A stretch of 64,000 nt of DNA from Symbiodinium natans (GCA_905221605.1 CAJNDS010002151.1:124001-188000), one strand, 5' to 3'; counted from the first letter of the stretch, positions 46,265 through 55,660 are shown. Notes: generated from the letters alone by a model not told the origin. Made by a program: numbers and translations.

Positions 46265-46410
46265 AAACGGTCCTTCATATGATTGACACGGGCATTACAA
46301 GACCTAATAGCCCGGGCCGAACCTGGGGGACCAAATGAAGCCTAAAATTGGGGGTCGTATACCCTATACTTCTATAATCCCTATTGTAGTACATGAACCC
46401 TAAACCCTTA
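46265..46410. mobile_element. Unclassified palindromic element
   Basis: ACAAGACCTAATAGCCCGGG...GTCGTATACCCTATAC...AATCCCTATTGTAGTACATG. A relative at about 60385-60540 is split by a CCCTAAA array. Confidence 0.4.
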
Positions 46411-46509
46411 AGGCCGGCTTCCGCGGCTCGGAACCCGGCTTTTTTTCCTCTCGAAGCCGGTAGGGGGGGTTTAGGGTTTAGGGTTTAGGTTTTAAAGTTT
46501 AGGGTTTAG

Positions 46510-46563
46510 GGCTGCTCGCATCTCGGGCGAACATCGCATTCTCGCAGGGGCAGGGTTCTGTTG
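46510..46563 (+). CDS. Small candidate exon
   Basis: TTTAG of the repeat acts as acceptor. Frame LLASRANIAFSQGQGSV, donor G|GTAAAA. Confidence 0.4.
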
Positions 46564-46715
46564 GTAAAAATTACCCTAAACCCTAAACGACGCGCGCCGG
46601 TCCTTCTGGCTCCGAGCGTGAGTGTAGGGCATTAGCTGCCAGTGCCCGATGAGCAGTGCTGCATCGACAACTGTTTAGGGTTTAGGGTTTAGTGGGTCAT
46701 GTAGAACAGCATGTC

Positions 46716-46796
46716 GGATGCACATGAACAGCACCACGCAGCCACACGCGGCCCCTGTGCTTGCATCCCCAGCAGAAGACGCGCTCTATCATTGAA
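46716..46796 (+). CDS. Candidate exon before introner D
   Basis: Frame SDAHEQHHAATRGPCACIPS then RRRALSLKG after CATGTAGAACAG. Boundaries approximate. Confidence 0.35.
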
Positions 46797-46951
46797 GGGT
46801 TTGGCTTTTAAACCCCTTAACTAAGGATTATACTCTAATTTATACTAAGAATCTTATTATGAGTTAGGGTATATTCCTTAATTTTATACTAAGAATCTTA
46901 TTCTGAATTAGGGTATATTCCTTAGTTAAGGGGCTTTGGAAGATCTGGGTT
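46797..46951. mobile_element. Introner family D, extended copy
   Basis: CTTTTAAACCCCTTAACTAAGG...TTATTCTGAATTAGGG...GGGGCTTTGGAAG, with the inner TTTATACTAAGAATCTTATT duplicated. Confidence 0.6.
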
Positions 46952-47184
46952 GAGATCGCCTGATCGCAGTGATGGCTTCAGACCACGGCGGCCGACGACC
47001 CGGCTTCCAAGGGCTTCGGGTTTCCGGACGCAGGGTTTCGGGTTCAGGGTCTAGGGTTTCGGGTTTAGGGTTTAGGGTTTAGGGGTTCCGGACGCAGGGT
47101 TTCGGGTTCAGGGTCGAGGCTCGCAGGGTGTACGGTTCAGGGCCTATAGGTGTTAGGGCTCAAGGCTCAAGGCCTAGTCCAGAG

Positions 47185-47280
47185 GCGTGCCCTATGCCCA
47201 AGACGGAGAATACGTCGGAAAAGTGAGAGAGCTTGAGGCGGGTGGTTTAAGGCGTGCGGTGTTGGGCCGCAGGGCATGGA
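47185..47280 (+). CDS. Candidate exon
   Basis: Acceptor CTAGTCCAGAG, frame VPYAQDGEYVGKVRELEAGG then LRRAVLGRRAW, donor A|GTCCAAG. Confidence 0.5.
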
Positions 47281-47392
47281 GTCCAAGTTTTAGGGTTTAG
47301 GGTTTAGGGTTTTAGGGTTTTAGGGTTTAGGGTTTTAGGTTTTAGGGTTTAGGGTTTAGGGTTTAGGGTTTAGGGTTTAGGGTTTAGGGTAT
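47281..47392 (+). repeat. TTTAGGG / TTTTAGGG array
   Basis: About 14 units; lies in the intron after the exon above. Confidence 0.9.
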
Positions 47393-47443
47393 ATGGATTG
47401 GGTGAACTTTAGATTTGTTTGGTAATGTTATGGGATTCTGTAG

Positions 47444-47485
47444 GCGGGTGGGCATTTTCCTGTCGCTTGAAAAGCGGCTAGACGA
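47444..47485 (+). CDS. Small candidate exon
   Basis: Acceptor GGGATTCTGTAG, frame RVGIFLSLEKRLD, donor GA|GTGAAAGC. Confidence 0.4.
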
Positions 47486-47716
47486 GTGAAAGCTTAACAT
47501 GAGATGTTGAACGCTCAACCCTAAACCCTAACCCCAAACTCGAACTACAAAACCCTAAACCCTAAACCCTGGACGACCCTAAACCCGAAACCTAAACCCT
47601 AACCCCAAACTCGAACTACAAATCCCTAAACCCTAAGCCCTAAACCCCAAACTCGAACTACACTACAAGACTGCACAGTTAACATCTTCGGACCGGCGCC
47701 CACCCATCCGCCGCAG

Positions 47717-47757
47717 AGACCAGCGCCCTACGCCTGGGGCTTGGGGGCTTCCGGGGC
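47717..47757 (+). CDS. Small candidate exon next to introner E
   Basis: Acceptor CATCCGCCGCAG, frame RPAPYAWGLGASG, donor GC|GTACCC provided by the introner edge. Confidence 0.4.
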
Positions 47758-47869
47758 GTACCCAAAGAGCTCAATACCCCTTAATTAAGGAAGACACCTT
47801 AAATCATAGTAAGGATCCCTAGATGAATTAAGCAACATTCCCTGATTAAGGGATATTGGGCTCTTTCAG
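47758..47869 (+). mobile_element. Introner family E
   Basis: GTACCCAAAGAGCTCAATACC...TTGGGCTCTTTCAG. Confidence 0.6.
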
Positions 47870-47899
47870 TAGGGTTTAACTGAAAGAGTTTAGGGGTTG

Positions 47900-47998
47900 G
47901 GGATGTTCCCTCTTCTACTAACAGTCGGTTAGAGATTATCATAGGGGGCACTACGATGCCTAAATTAAGGACTGTTAGTATATCGAGGAACATCCCAA
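47900..47998. mobile_element. Introner family F
   Basis: GGGGATGTTCCCTCTTCTAC...ACTGTTAGTATATCGAGGAACATCCC. Confidence 0.65.
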
Positions 47999-48029
47999 GT
48001 TTGAGGCTTTAAAGGGTTTACCTGAAAGG

Positions 48030-48215
48030 GCTTAGGGCTTTTTCCGGGTACAAGGAGGGAACCCTTAATCTTATTCGCCTCTATAACCCCCTATATATAT
48101 ATACACATATACATATATATATATATAAATATACACTGTATAGTCCCCTACATAACCCCTGCATACCCTAAAGTCCTTTATAAGGGCCCCACCTTTAGTC
48201 CCTTGAGATTTAAAG
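48030..48215. other. Unclassified element with AT-rich core
   Basis: AGGGAACCCTTAATCTTATTC...TATATATATACACATATACA...AGTCCTTTATAAGGGCCCC. Non-coding; may be another introner. Confidence 0.35.
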
Positions 48216-48389
48216 CGTTTAGGTAATCAACCCCAAACCCTGAACGCTAATCCCCAGACCCCAAACCAAACCCCAAACCCCAAATCGCAAAGCCCAAACC
48301 GCAAACCGCAACCCCCAAACCCCAAACCCTAAACCTTTCTGGAAGCTAGGGAGAAGAAACAGGTATTGTTCCCGCAAGTCAGGGTTAAG

Positions 48390-48441
48390 TGGTCACGCTC
48401 GGACCAGCCAGTCCAAGCTCTGCCAGAGCCAGCGAGATAGG
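48390..48441 (+). CDS. Candidate exon
   Basis: Acceptor CAGGGTTAAG, frame VTLGPASPSSARASEI, donor GG|GTTTAGGG. Confidence 0.4.
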
Positions 48442-48550
48442 GTTTAGGGTTTAGGGTTTAGGGTTTCGAGTTTAGGGTTTTGGGTTTAGAATTTAGGGTC
48501 TAGGGTTTAGGGTTCAGCGTTGGGGTTTGGGGGGGGATCCAGTTCTGTAG

Positions 48551-48695
48551 TTCCGGACGACTTGGGACTCAGATTCCCTTTGTCATGGCTTGGGTCCTTT
48601 GCTTCACTCAACCCAAATTATCACTGCACCTTCAAGCCCCCTAGGTCTTCTAAGCAGGTTGCGTTACAAGAAAGCTTCTAGTTACTTAGTTGGGG
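48551..48695 (+). CDS. Candidate exon
   Basis: Acceptor CCAGTTCTGTAG, long open frame FRTTWDSDSLCHGLGPLLHS then TQIITAPSSPLGLLSRLRYK. 3' end uncertain. A further short frame (MDPRKPCRDTCKMHG) at about 48750 may be another exon. Confidence 0.45.
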
Positions 48696-48989
48696 TTATA
48701 AGCACCCTAAACCCTAAACCCTAAACCCTGTGTATTCCTACCTTTCTCATGGATCCCCGAAAGCCCTGCCGAGACACTTGTAAGATGCATGGGGGGAAGG
48801 GGTTAAGCTTAGGGAAAAGGGGAAATAGGGTTTAGGATTTCGGGTTTTAGGGTTTTGGGGTTTTCGGGTTTTAGGGTTTTAGGGTGTGTTTCTGGGGGGT
48901 GAGGGGGGGGGGGGGGGGGGTTGTCACATCGGGTTTAGGGTTCAGGGCCACTGCCAGCGGTAAAACCTGCAACCGAGCCAATGCCGTAA

Positions 48990-49187
48990 ACCCTAGACCC
49001 TAAACCTAAACCCCTAAACCCCTAAACCCCTGAACCCCTAAACCCCTAAACCCCTAAACCCCTAACCCCCTAAACCCCTAAACCCCTAAACCCCTAAACC
49101 CCTAAACCCCTAAACCCCTAAACCCCTAAACCCCTAAACCCCAAACCCTAAACCCTAAACCCTAACCCCCTAAACCCTAAACCCTAA
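48990..49187. repeat. 8-bp CCCCTAAA array
   Basis: About 18 nearly uniform CCCCTAAA units, then 7-bp units. Confidence 0.95.
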
Positions 49188-49188
49188 G

Positions 49189-49538
49189 TGCCCACTGAGA
49201 CGCTGGGGGAAGCCATCAAAGATGGTGTCCGCGAAGTGTCTGCCAAGATCGCCCGCTCGGATCGGGACTCGGAGATGTTCATTACCCTAAGGGTCCATGT
49301 ACCTAAACAGGGACTACTTGGGCCCCAAAGTCCCTATATAGGAGGTACTTTCAGGCCCAAGTGCTCCCTATTTAGGTACGACCCTTAGGGTTATAGAGTG
49401 CTTGCAGTAGGTGATTTAGACGATTTTCTGGGTTTCTTCATGCTGCGTGAAGGTTCGGGGCTTTTTCTGGCATGTTTGGGCCCAAGCAGTATCAAAATCT
49501 TTTCGGTTGGTCATTCAACAAAGTCTACCGCTTGGGAT
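49189..49538 (+). CDS. Two-exon segment across introner A, unknown protein
   Basis: Exon 49189-49276 (PTETLGEAIKDGVREVSAKI then ARSDRDSE) and exon 49397-49538 (VLAVGDLDDFLGFFMLREGS then GLFLACLGPSSIKIFSVGHS) join in phase (AT|A). The intron 49277-49396 is introner A with the donor GTTCATT and the acceptor GGGTTATAG. The second exon ends GAT|GTTCC at the edge of introner F. A short exon (RHRCQVEPQ, 49693-49720, donor G|GTAAGC) follows in phase. Confidence 0.6.
49277..49396 (+). mobile_element. Introner family A forming an intron
   Basis: ATTACCCTAAGGGTCCATGT...TTTAGGTACGACCCTTAGGG. Confidence 0.65.
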
Positions 49539-49660
49539 GTTCCTCCGTATACCAACAGTCCTTAATATAGGAACTAGAGTACCCCCTATTTTCATCCCTA
49601 TTCAGGATTGATTGTTAGTATAATTCAGGGGGAACATCCCAATCTACCGCCCCGCTTCGA
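49531..49660 (+). mobile_element. Introner family F with 8-bp flanking duplication
   Basis: TTGGGATGTTCC at 49532 and GGAACATCCCAA at 49641 bound the element. TCTACCGC occurs on both outer sides, as expected for a target-site duplication. Confidence 0.65.
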
Positions 49661-50490
49661 GCCTACCCTTTCTTGCACTCTTGTCTCTGCAGAGACATCG
49701 TTGCCAAGTAGAGCCACAAGGTAAGCCCCTGAATGCTGGCCCGAACTTCAACAAACAACCTGGCACTTCAAGCAGCAACTGACGACTCCCGTAGTTTAAG
49801 GACCACATGAACAATAAAAGGGTTTATGGTTTCGTATACCCTAGTAGGGATTTTAGTAGCCTAGAGTATCTTCCGGAACTAGGGGTACCCCGAAATATAC
49901 CCCAACATACTAGAATCCCTCTAAGAGGGCCCCCAAAAAAGAATACTCCCCCCCCCCCCCCCTTTTTCCTTTTTTCGGAAACCCCCATGTGGCCCCCCAA
50001 TTTTAAGGCTCATGTATACCAACAGTCCTGAAAAGGGATTCTAGTACCCGCTATTTTAATCCCTATTCAGGACTGCTAGTATAATTCAGGGGGAACATCC
50101 CGACGTACCGCCCTGCTTCGAGCCACCCCTTGTTTTCATTCTTGCCTCTGCCAAGACATCGGTGCCAAGTAGAGCGTAAGACGCAGTTCACCCCTGAATG
50201 CTGGCCCGAACTTCAACAAGCAAGCCAAGAACCTTGCCCACTTCAAGCAGCAACTGACGACTCGCTTACGTCAAGGACCACACGAACCCTAAAAGGGGTT
50301 GTGGTTCGTATATTTTAGCAGATATTATAGCGGTCTACGGAATATGGGAATTTCCGGAACTAGGGGTACCCCGAAATATACCCCAAAATACTACTAGAAT
50401 CCCTTTAAGAGGGCCCCCAAAAAGAATCCCCCCCCCCCCCCCCTTTTTCGGAAACCCCCGGCCCGTGTGGCCCCCCACTTTTAAGGCTCA
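49549..50490 (+). repeat. Tandem duplication of an about 470-bp unit with an exon
   Basis: Both copies contain an F introner half, CGCTTCGAGCC, a RHRCQVE-coding exon start, CCCCTGAATGCTGGCCCGAAC and an M introner with a poly-C tract. Copy 1 and copy 2 have diverged by indels, so that different frames are open after RHRCQVE (copy 2: SPLNAGPNFNKQAKNLAHFK or KTQFTPECWPELQQASQEPC). Confidence 0.75.
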
Positions 50491-50644
50491 TTTGGCCCCC
50501 AAGGGTTGTTACCCTAAATAAACCCTAAACCCTAAACCCTAAACCCTAAACCCCTAAACCTAAACCCCTGAATCCTAAGCCCTCAAACCCTAAACCCTAA
50601 ACCCCAAACCCCAAACCCTAAACCCTAAACCCTAAACCGCTTAG

Positions 50645-50716
50645 GTGGGCGGCTGGTTTGGCAGGCCCAGTGCGGAGGAGGCAGCCCGCGAGCATGAGCC
50701 TGGCGCTGAAGCAGGG
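50645..50716 (+). CDS. Candidate exon
   Basis: Acceptor AACCGCTTAG, frame VGGWFGRPSAEEAAREHEPG then AEAG, GC donor GGG|GCTTGC. CCCTAAA lies before it and a J-like half element with poly-C after it. Confidence 0.5.
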
Positions 50717-51256
50717 GCTTGCTTTCCTAATTGCTTAAGAACCCCCCCCCCCCCCCCGGGTTTAGGGTTTAGCGTTTAGCGTTTAGGGTTTAGGGTTTAG
50801 ATTTTCGGGTTTAGGGTTTAGGGTTTCGGGTATATAAGACAAAATGTAGGGAGCTTCATGTGTTTTGAATCTTGGTGGGCTGGCAAATAGTAGCTCGGGG
50901 CTTAGGGCTTGGAGCTTGAATGAATAGAATAGGTTTAATTTGGGGTGGGTAAATTATGGTATAGTTATACAGCGGCCATAGGGGAAAATTATGAATCATG
51001 ATTCCGACCCCTATATTATCTGGGGCTTTGGTTTTATCATTGCTGAGGGACTGGTAGGTAACCTGGAAACTTTTTGGCCGTGTAGAATCCAACAAAATAT
51101 GAAAGGTAGGAAAACCGAGCTTGGGAGTTGGAACTTGTTGGGTATCTGTACTTCTTAGGAAGAGTATAACTGGGACTCTCTTTACCTACAGTTTAGTAAC
51201 TACCCCTTAGTTGGTAGGTATAACCCATAAGACTGTAGACCATCCCAGGTAAAGCT

Positions 51257-51495
51257 TACCCCAAGGGCCCATGCACCTAAAGAGGGAGGGACGACTTGGG
51301 GCCTCAACTTACCTCCTATTTAGGCACTTTTGGGGCCCAAGTATATGGGGGTTTTACAAACATACGGGACCCTTAATATAGATCCCCAAATAGTAGGATT
51401 CCCTTTTTTCAGTACCCACATAAGGTACCCGGAGTTTCGGAGCCCCCCCCCCCCCCCCCCCATATAAAAATGAGGTACATGGACCCTTAAGGTTT
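51257..51495. mobile_element. Introner A with a nested M-like element
   Basis: CCCAAGGGCCCATGCACC and TACATGGACCCTTAAGG bracket a sequence that itself carries ATAGATCCCCAAATAGTAGG and a 16-bp poly-C. One introner inserted in another. Confidence 0.5.
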
Positions 51496-51512
51496 ACCTT
51501 CATATCTCGAAG

Positions 51513-51661
51513 GCCATTGGAGAAGCCAGCAGTGGTACGGCAAGGGTTTAGGTTTCAGGGTTTTGGGCTTAGGGCTCAGGGCCCAGGGCTTCGCGTTAGG
51601 TTTCCATTTGCACTGGGGGGTTCGAGTGTTTGTTGGATTGTATCACGGCCAAAAGAACACA
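51513..51661 (+). CDS. Two-exon segment across a 54-bp TTTAGGG-like intron
   Basis: Exon 51513-51545 (HWRSQQWYGK) and exon 51600-51661 (FHLHWGVRVFVGLYHGQKNT) join in phase (G|GT) through 51546-51599, which is TTTAGGG-like throughout. Confidence 0.5.
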
Positions 51662-51735
51662 GTGGCCCCCCAAACCCTAAACCCTAAACCCTAAACCCTA
51701 AACCCTAAACCCTAAACCTAGCTTGCACACTCAAG

Positions 51736-51984
51736 CGCACCAGCAAACCAGCACGAGCCAACATGCAACATGAAATGCTTGGCAGCTTCCCCCCATCCTT
51801 CTTCATGTGGGTGGTTCTCTAAAATATGGGTACCGTTTTGGGGATTCCTTCTATTTTCGCGTGCCGTACTCTGTAGGGGACCCCAGAACCAAGACGTCCT
51901 TCTTGAGGTTCGCCTCCTTCCGACCTTGGGCGGGGCATGGCCGGCAGCCCAGCACGAGGGCTCAAGATGTGTTGACGCTACTTG
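51736..51984 (+). CDS. Two-exon segment across introner M
   Basis: Exon 51736-51810 (RTSKPARANMQHEMLGSFPP then SFFMW, donor TGG|GTGG) and exon 51887-51984 (NQDVLLEVRLLPTLGGAWPA then AQHEGSRCVDA) join in phase 0. The intron 51811-51886 is family M. Confidence 0.45.
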
Positions 51985-52209
51985 GTGGATGCCCTATAAA
52001 CCTGAAGCCCTAAACCCTAAACCCTAAGCCCTAAAAACCCTAAACCCTAAACTCTAAACCCTAAACCCGAAACCCTAAACCCTAAACCCTAAGCCCTCAA
52101 CCCTAAACCCTAACCCTAAATCCAAAACCCCAAACCCTAAACCCGAAACCCTAAACCATCCCAACGCGGGCCCCCAAATCCTCAGCTCCGTCATCGGGGC
52201 TTAGGCTTG

Positions 52210-52338
52210 GTAGCCCAGTGGTACTCTTTTCCCTTTTTTTTGCTTTTGGTTTAGGGTTTAGGGTTTAGGGTTTAGGGTTTAGGGTTTAGGGTTTAGGGTT
52301 CAGGGTGCCCTTATTATAAATTGGTTACTGGGCTACCA
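52210..52338. mobile_element. Introner family C with a TTTAGGG array in its centre
   Basis: GTAGCCCAGTGGTACTC and GTTACTGGGCTACCAAG ends are intact, but 52248-52307 is pure TTTAGGG in place of the usual loop. Confidence 0.75.
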
Positions 52339-52379
52339 AGTGGGGTTTGGGGCTTATAGGGTTGACTCAAAAAGGGGAC

Positions 52380-52539
52380 CCAACGAGCCCAATACCACTT
52401 CAGTAAGGAAAATGCCTTAAACTGTATTCAGGACCCCAGAAAGATTTTATGTATGGAATATACCTGAAACCATATGTTGGATCCATAAATTATGGAAGAT
52501 TCCCTAGTTAAGGCACATTGGGCTCTTTGGGTATCTCAG
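52380..52539 (+). mobile_element. Introner family E, long copy
   Basis: CCCAACGAGCCCAATACC...CATTGGGCTCTTTGGGTATCTCAG. Confidence 0.55.
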
Positions 52540-53035
52540 GCCCGAGCCGCTGCAGTCCTGGGTCAAGAGAGAAAGGGTTTCTGAGTGTGCACAGGGCGAT
52601 ATCCGAGCCGAGAAGGGTTTAGGGTTTAGGGTCTATGGGGTTTAGGGTTTGTGTATAGGGTTCAGGGCTCAGGGCTCAGGGTTCAGGGTTGTTCAGGGTT
52701 CAGGGTTCAGGGTTTAAGGTTTAGGGTTTAGGGTTTAGTGTTTAGGGTTTAGGACAGCGGCAACGACTCTGCGCTTGCAGCTTCCTGTCAGTTGTGAGGC
52801 TGATACGTGGCCAGTGCGGCTAGCAGTCATCGCTCCGCCGCACCTCTATCGACCTACCAGATGTTTCTTCACAGATCTTCCAAAACCCCTGAATTAAGGT
52901 ATATACCCTAATCTATACTAAGGATCATGATTATGAATTGGGGTATATACCTTAATTAAGAGGTTTTGGAAGATCTGGGTTCTCATAATCCCTAAATCAG
53001 CTAGTCAAGCTGCAAACAAGAAAAAACCCACCTGA
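52540..53035 (+). CDS. Three-exon segment, repeat intron plus GA-AG introner intron
   Basis: Exons 52540-52616 (PEPLQSWVKRERVSECAQGD then IRAEK), 52758-52873 (ATTLRLQLPVSCEADTWPVR then LAVIAPPHLYRPTRCFFT) and 52973-53035 (IWVLIIPKSASQAANKKKPT, TGA) keep phase. Intron 1 (52617-52757) is TTTAGGG-like. Intron 2 (52874-52972) is introner D with the donor ACA|GATCTTCC. The third exon may instead end at A|GTCAAG and continue in phase into 53067-53168 (GDIPVEPHLFWSFGPKPGQK then AKINLGRFSLRPT). Confidence 0.6.
52617..52757 (+). other. Telomere-like-repeat intron, GT-AG
   Basis: GTTTAGGGTTTAGGG..., with TTCAGGG and CTCAGGG variants, ending TTTAGGACAG. Confidence 0.6.
52874..52972 (+). mobile_element. 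Introner family D forming a GA-AG intron
   Basis: GATCTTCCAAAACCCC...AGGTTTTGGAAG, phase kept on both sides. Confidence 0.6.
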
Positions 53036-53066
53036 AGCCCCTAAGCCTTACACTTACAAGCTTCAG

Positions 53067-53168
53067 CTGGAGACATCCCGGTAGAACCTCATCTCTTCTG
53101 GTCTTTCGGCCCGAAGCCAGGACAAAAGGCCAAAATCAACCTTGGCAGGTTCAGCCTAAGGCCTACGG
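53067..53168 (+). CDS. Candidate exon
   Basis: Acceptor CAAGCTTCAG, frame GDIPVEPHLFWSFGPKPGQK then AKINLGRFSLRPT, donor G|GTCTATGTACC at an A introner. Clear coding character. Confidence 0.55.
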
Positions 53169-53317
53169 GTCTATGTACCTCATTCTGTACTTGGGCGCCC
53201 ACTGCTTTGAGGCCCAAGTCGTCCCTATCTAGGTCCCCCAAACCCTAAACCATCTTAAACCATACACCGTCCTAAACCCTAAAACCCTAAACCCTCCTAA
53301 ACCCTAAACCCTAAGAG

Positions 53318-53406
53318 GGATCATGCTCTGTCAAGGTCAGCTGCAAGGTCAGATGGGTGGCCTTGGGGGACCGGTGGGCCATGCCTCAGCCCCCAGAAAG
53401 CACAGG
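53318..53406 (+). CDS. Candidate exon
   Basis: Frame IMLCQGQLQGQMGGLGGPVG then HASAPRKHR, donor AGG|GTTGAGGG. A frame VPWGSIYLRFGAVCPTFRVY at 53513 may be the next exon. Confidence 0.5.
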
Positions 53407-53423
53407 GTTGAGGGTTTAGGGTT

Positions 53424-53514
53424 TAGGGAGGGGCTTGTTGGGGGTTTAGGGTTTAGGGTTTAGGGTTTAGGGTTTAGGGTTTAGGGTTTAGGGTTTAGGG
53501 TTTAGGGTTTAGGG
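53424..53514 (+). repeat. TTTAGGG array
   Basis: About ten perfect units. Confidence 0.95.
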
Positions 53515-53664
53515 TTCCCTGGGGCTCCATTTACCTACGATTTGGGGCTGTGTGCCCTACATTTAGGGTGTATTACAACCTGCTGACCTTCTTGCGACCA
53601 GGGGTGTGAACGATTGGGGATTCGCAGGGTCAGACGATGAGTCCTTTACTTTAACACACCCCTA

Positions 53665-53759
53665 ACTCTCAGTTATCGCCTACTTGTAGGTTTATGGGTA
53701 CTTGTAAGCCCAATATGGGGCTTATAAGTACGGTTAGAACTGGGGGGCATAAGTACAAG
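53665..53759 (+). mobile_element. Introner family N
   Basis: Palindrome TACTTGTAGGTTTATGGGTA...GCTTATAAGTAC...ATAAGTACAAG, followed at once by an exon; related element at 62960-63073. Confidence 0.45.
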
Positions 53760-53964
53760 GAGTGAACGTCGGTTCAGACATGCGGGCTTCAACAAAGAAA
53801 CAGCACCTAGTTTCCAGTTCAAGAGAAGTGTCCGCCCCGTGATCAAGAAGCAGCTCTGGCAAGATGCCATGTCTCCCCGCTCCTCCCCCCTCCTCCTGCC
53901 CCCCTCCCCAATCATTAATTACATGGCACCTGATCCCTTACGGCGAAGTTGTGATCGTAGTTAG
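53760..53964 (+). CDS. Candidate terminal exon, 67 codons
   Basis: Starts after CATAAGTACAAG. Frame SERRFRHAGFNKETAPSFQF, KRSVRPVIKKQLWQDAMSPR and IINYMAPDPLRRSCDRS, then TAG. The basic/proline content and length make it one of the clearer exons. The minus-strand ORF here is a shadow. A further frame, HAKVQRFESGTTLESF, at 53970-54028 suggests the exon may stop earlier and splice on. Confidence 0.55.
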
Positions 53965-54074
53965 TTTTCCTCCGGCACGCCAAGGTGCAGCGGTTCGAGT
54001 CAGGCACCACTCTTGAAAGCTTTCGGCCCTAAACCCTGAACCCTAAGCCCTAAACCCTAGGCCCTAAGCCCTTA

Positions 54075-54187
54075 CCCTAGGGTCCATGTACCTAAATGGG
54101 GAGTACTAGGGCCTTAAAGTACCTCCTATATAGGGATTCTGGGGCCCAAGAGAACCCTGTTTAGGTACATGGACCCTTAGGGTAAGC
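54075..54187. mobile_element. Introner family A, well preserved
   Basis: TACCCTAGGGTCCATGTACC...TTTAGGTACATGGACCCTTA. Confidence 0.7.
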
Positions 54188-54456
54188 CCTTAAAGCTCTT
54201 CTTGCCCAATGCTCCTTGAGCTTTTGTGTGTTTCCTGTCTCCTGACCCAGTCCTGAGTAACCTTAGCTTGCGTACAGCATTGCGGCAGGGCTTCATTCCT
54301 TAGGGACTAAAATGAACCTAAAAGGGTTTAGGGTTTAGGGTTCATATACCTAGCTTCGTAGGAATTGTAGTAGTAACGGGTATGTGAGCCCAATTTCAGG
54401 TGTAGGGTTCGTTTGGTCCCGAAGATTCTCTGCACAAGATCCATCATCATCCCAAG

Positions 54457-54656
54457 AACCCACCTTGCTATGCCCGACCCTCACACTTTAACAGTAACAG
54501 CAAACTGCATTCAAGCTACGTGCAAAGCCCCATAAGCCCTAAACCGCATACCCTGCCACAGGTTCTCCTGCACCGTCGCCCCCCTCTTTCGCGAATCCAG
54601 CACCGGCATCCCCGATCCCCTCGCTTGCCCCACGCAGCCCAGAGCAGCTGACTCAG
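54457..54656 (+). CDS. Two candidate exons
   Basis: 54457-54516: NPPCYARPSHFNSNSKLHSS then Y, donor TAC|GTGCAAAG. 54562-54656: acceptor CCTGCCACAG, proline-rich SPAPSPPSFANPAPASPIPS then LAPRSPEQLTQ, GC donor CAG|GCTTTAGGG. Confidence 0.5.
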
Positions 54657-54689
54657 GCTTTAGGGTCTAGGGTTCAGGGTTCAGGGTTT

Positions 54690-54800
54690 ATTCCACTTTC
54701 TATTCAAACGTGTTTTCTACTGGCCACTAGGTGCTTGAAGAATGTATTCAATTTATGTTATCTATCATTTTGTTTATTGAAATTGTTTAAATTATTTAGG
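54690..54800. other. AT-rich stretch, nothing recognised
   Basis: TTTATGTTATCTATCATTTT and similar; no exon seen. Confidence 0.5.
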
Positions 54801-54979
54801 GTTTAGGGTTTAGACCTTCAATACCCAAAATGAGACCCTGGTCACCCCAGCTTTGAACGGGAAACAGGCGAGTCTTTTCTCCGCAGTGTGCTGAGAAACT
54901 AGGGAGCTCTTTGGTTGTGTTCTGTGTGTGTGTGTGTTCTGTGTGTGAGTGGAATTGTCCCAGGGGCCAAGGAGCTTTA

Positions 54980-55022
54980 GAACAAGGTGCTGCGGGTGGA
55001 GTTCTTACTTGCAGAGGCTACA
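54980..55022 (+). CDS. Small candidate exon
   Basis: Acceptor GGAGCTTTAG, frame NKVLRVEFLLAEAT, ending at introner E. Confidence 0.35.
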
Positions 55023-55280
55023 CCCAAAGAGCCCAATACCCCTGAGTTTCAGGAATATACCCTAAAGAATACTAAGGGCCCCTATAAGTTGAGGCATATT
55101 CCTACATCGGGGTGCACGAAAAGAGGGGACTCCTAATATCGATCCCCATGTAGTAGGATCCCCTTACAATAAGGACCCCAATAACCAAATTTAGGGTTTA
55201 GGGTTTAGGGTCTAGGGTTTAGGGTTAGGGTTATAGGAACCCCTTTAAGGCCCAAGTATATACTACATAGGTACATGGAC
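55022..55280. mobile_element. Introner E/M/A fragments with a TTTAGGG insert
   Basis: CCCAAAGAGCCCAATACCCC (E end), ATCGATCCCCATGTAGTAGG (M) and TAGGTACATGGACCC (A end), with TTTAGGG repeat at 55190-55232. Nested insertions. Confidence 0.45.
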
Positions 55281-55339
55281 CCTTTGGGCAAAGGAACTGG
55301 GACGCTGCACCTTTTCATAAGTCGCAACCGTCTTTTCGG

Positions 55340-55378
55340 TGTTTTTTTTTTTTTTTTTTTTTTGGGGGGGGGGGGGGT
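55340..55378. repeat. Poly-T followed by poly-G
   Basis: 24 T then 13 G. Confidence 0.9.
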
Positions 55379-55417
55379 GTTAGGCTTTTCAACTGCTTTT
55401 TCTTTTTCTCAAAGGAG

Positions 55418-55480
55418 TTCAGGAATTCAGAGATGAAGAGCCGCCACCGTATATGAGCATGGGCTGTTTCGCCTTATAAC
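55418..55480 (+). CDS. Candidate terminal exon
   Basis: Acceptor TTCTTTTTCTCAAAG, frame VQEFRDEEPPPYMSMGCFAL then TAA; GTATAT in the middle is a possible donor. Confidence 0.4.
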
Positions 55481-55554
55481 CCCCATCGCCAATGCTATTA
55501 AGGGCCTTTTGAAGGGGCTATAGAGTATAATCGCCCATGCAGGTACCTAGTTAT

Positions 55555-55660
55555 TATACCTTAAGAAGCCCAAAACCCACTTTTTTCTAGGTTCTTAGTA
55601 GAAATCCCCTTATAGGATTCTTGGGGGTTTCGGGTTCTTAAGGTATACTGTGCCCCAAAG
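55555..55660. mobile_element. Introner family L, reverse orientation
   Basis: CCTTAAGAAGCCCAAAACCC...GGGTTCTTAAGG. Confidence 0.5.
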
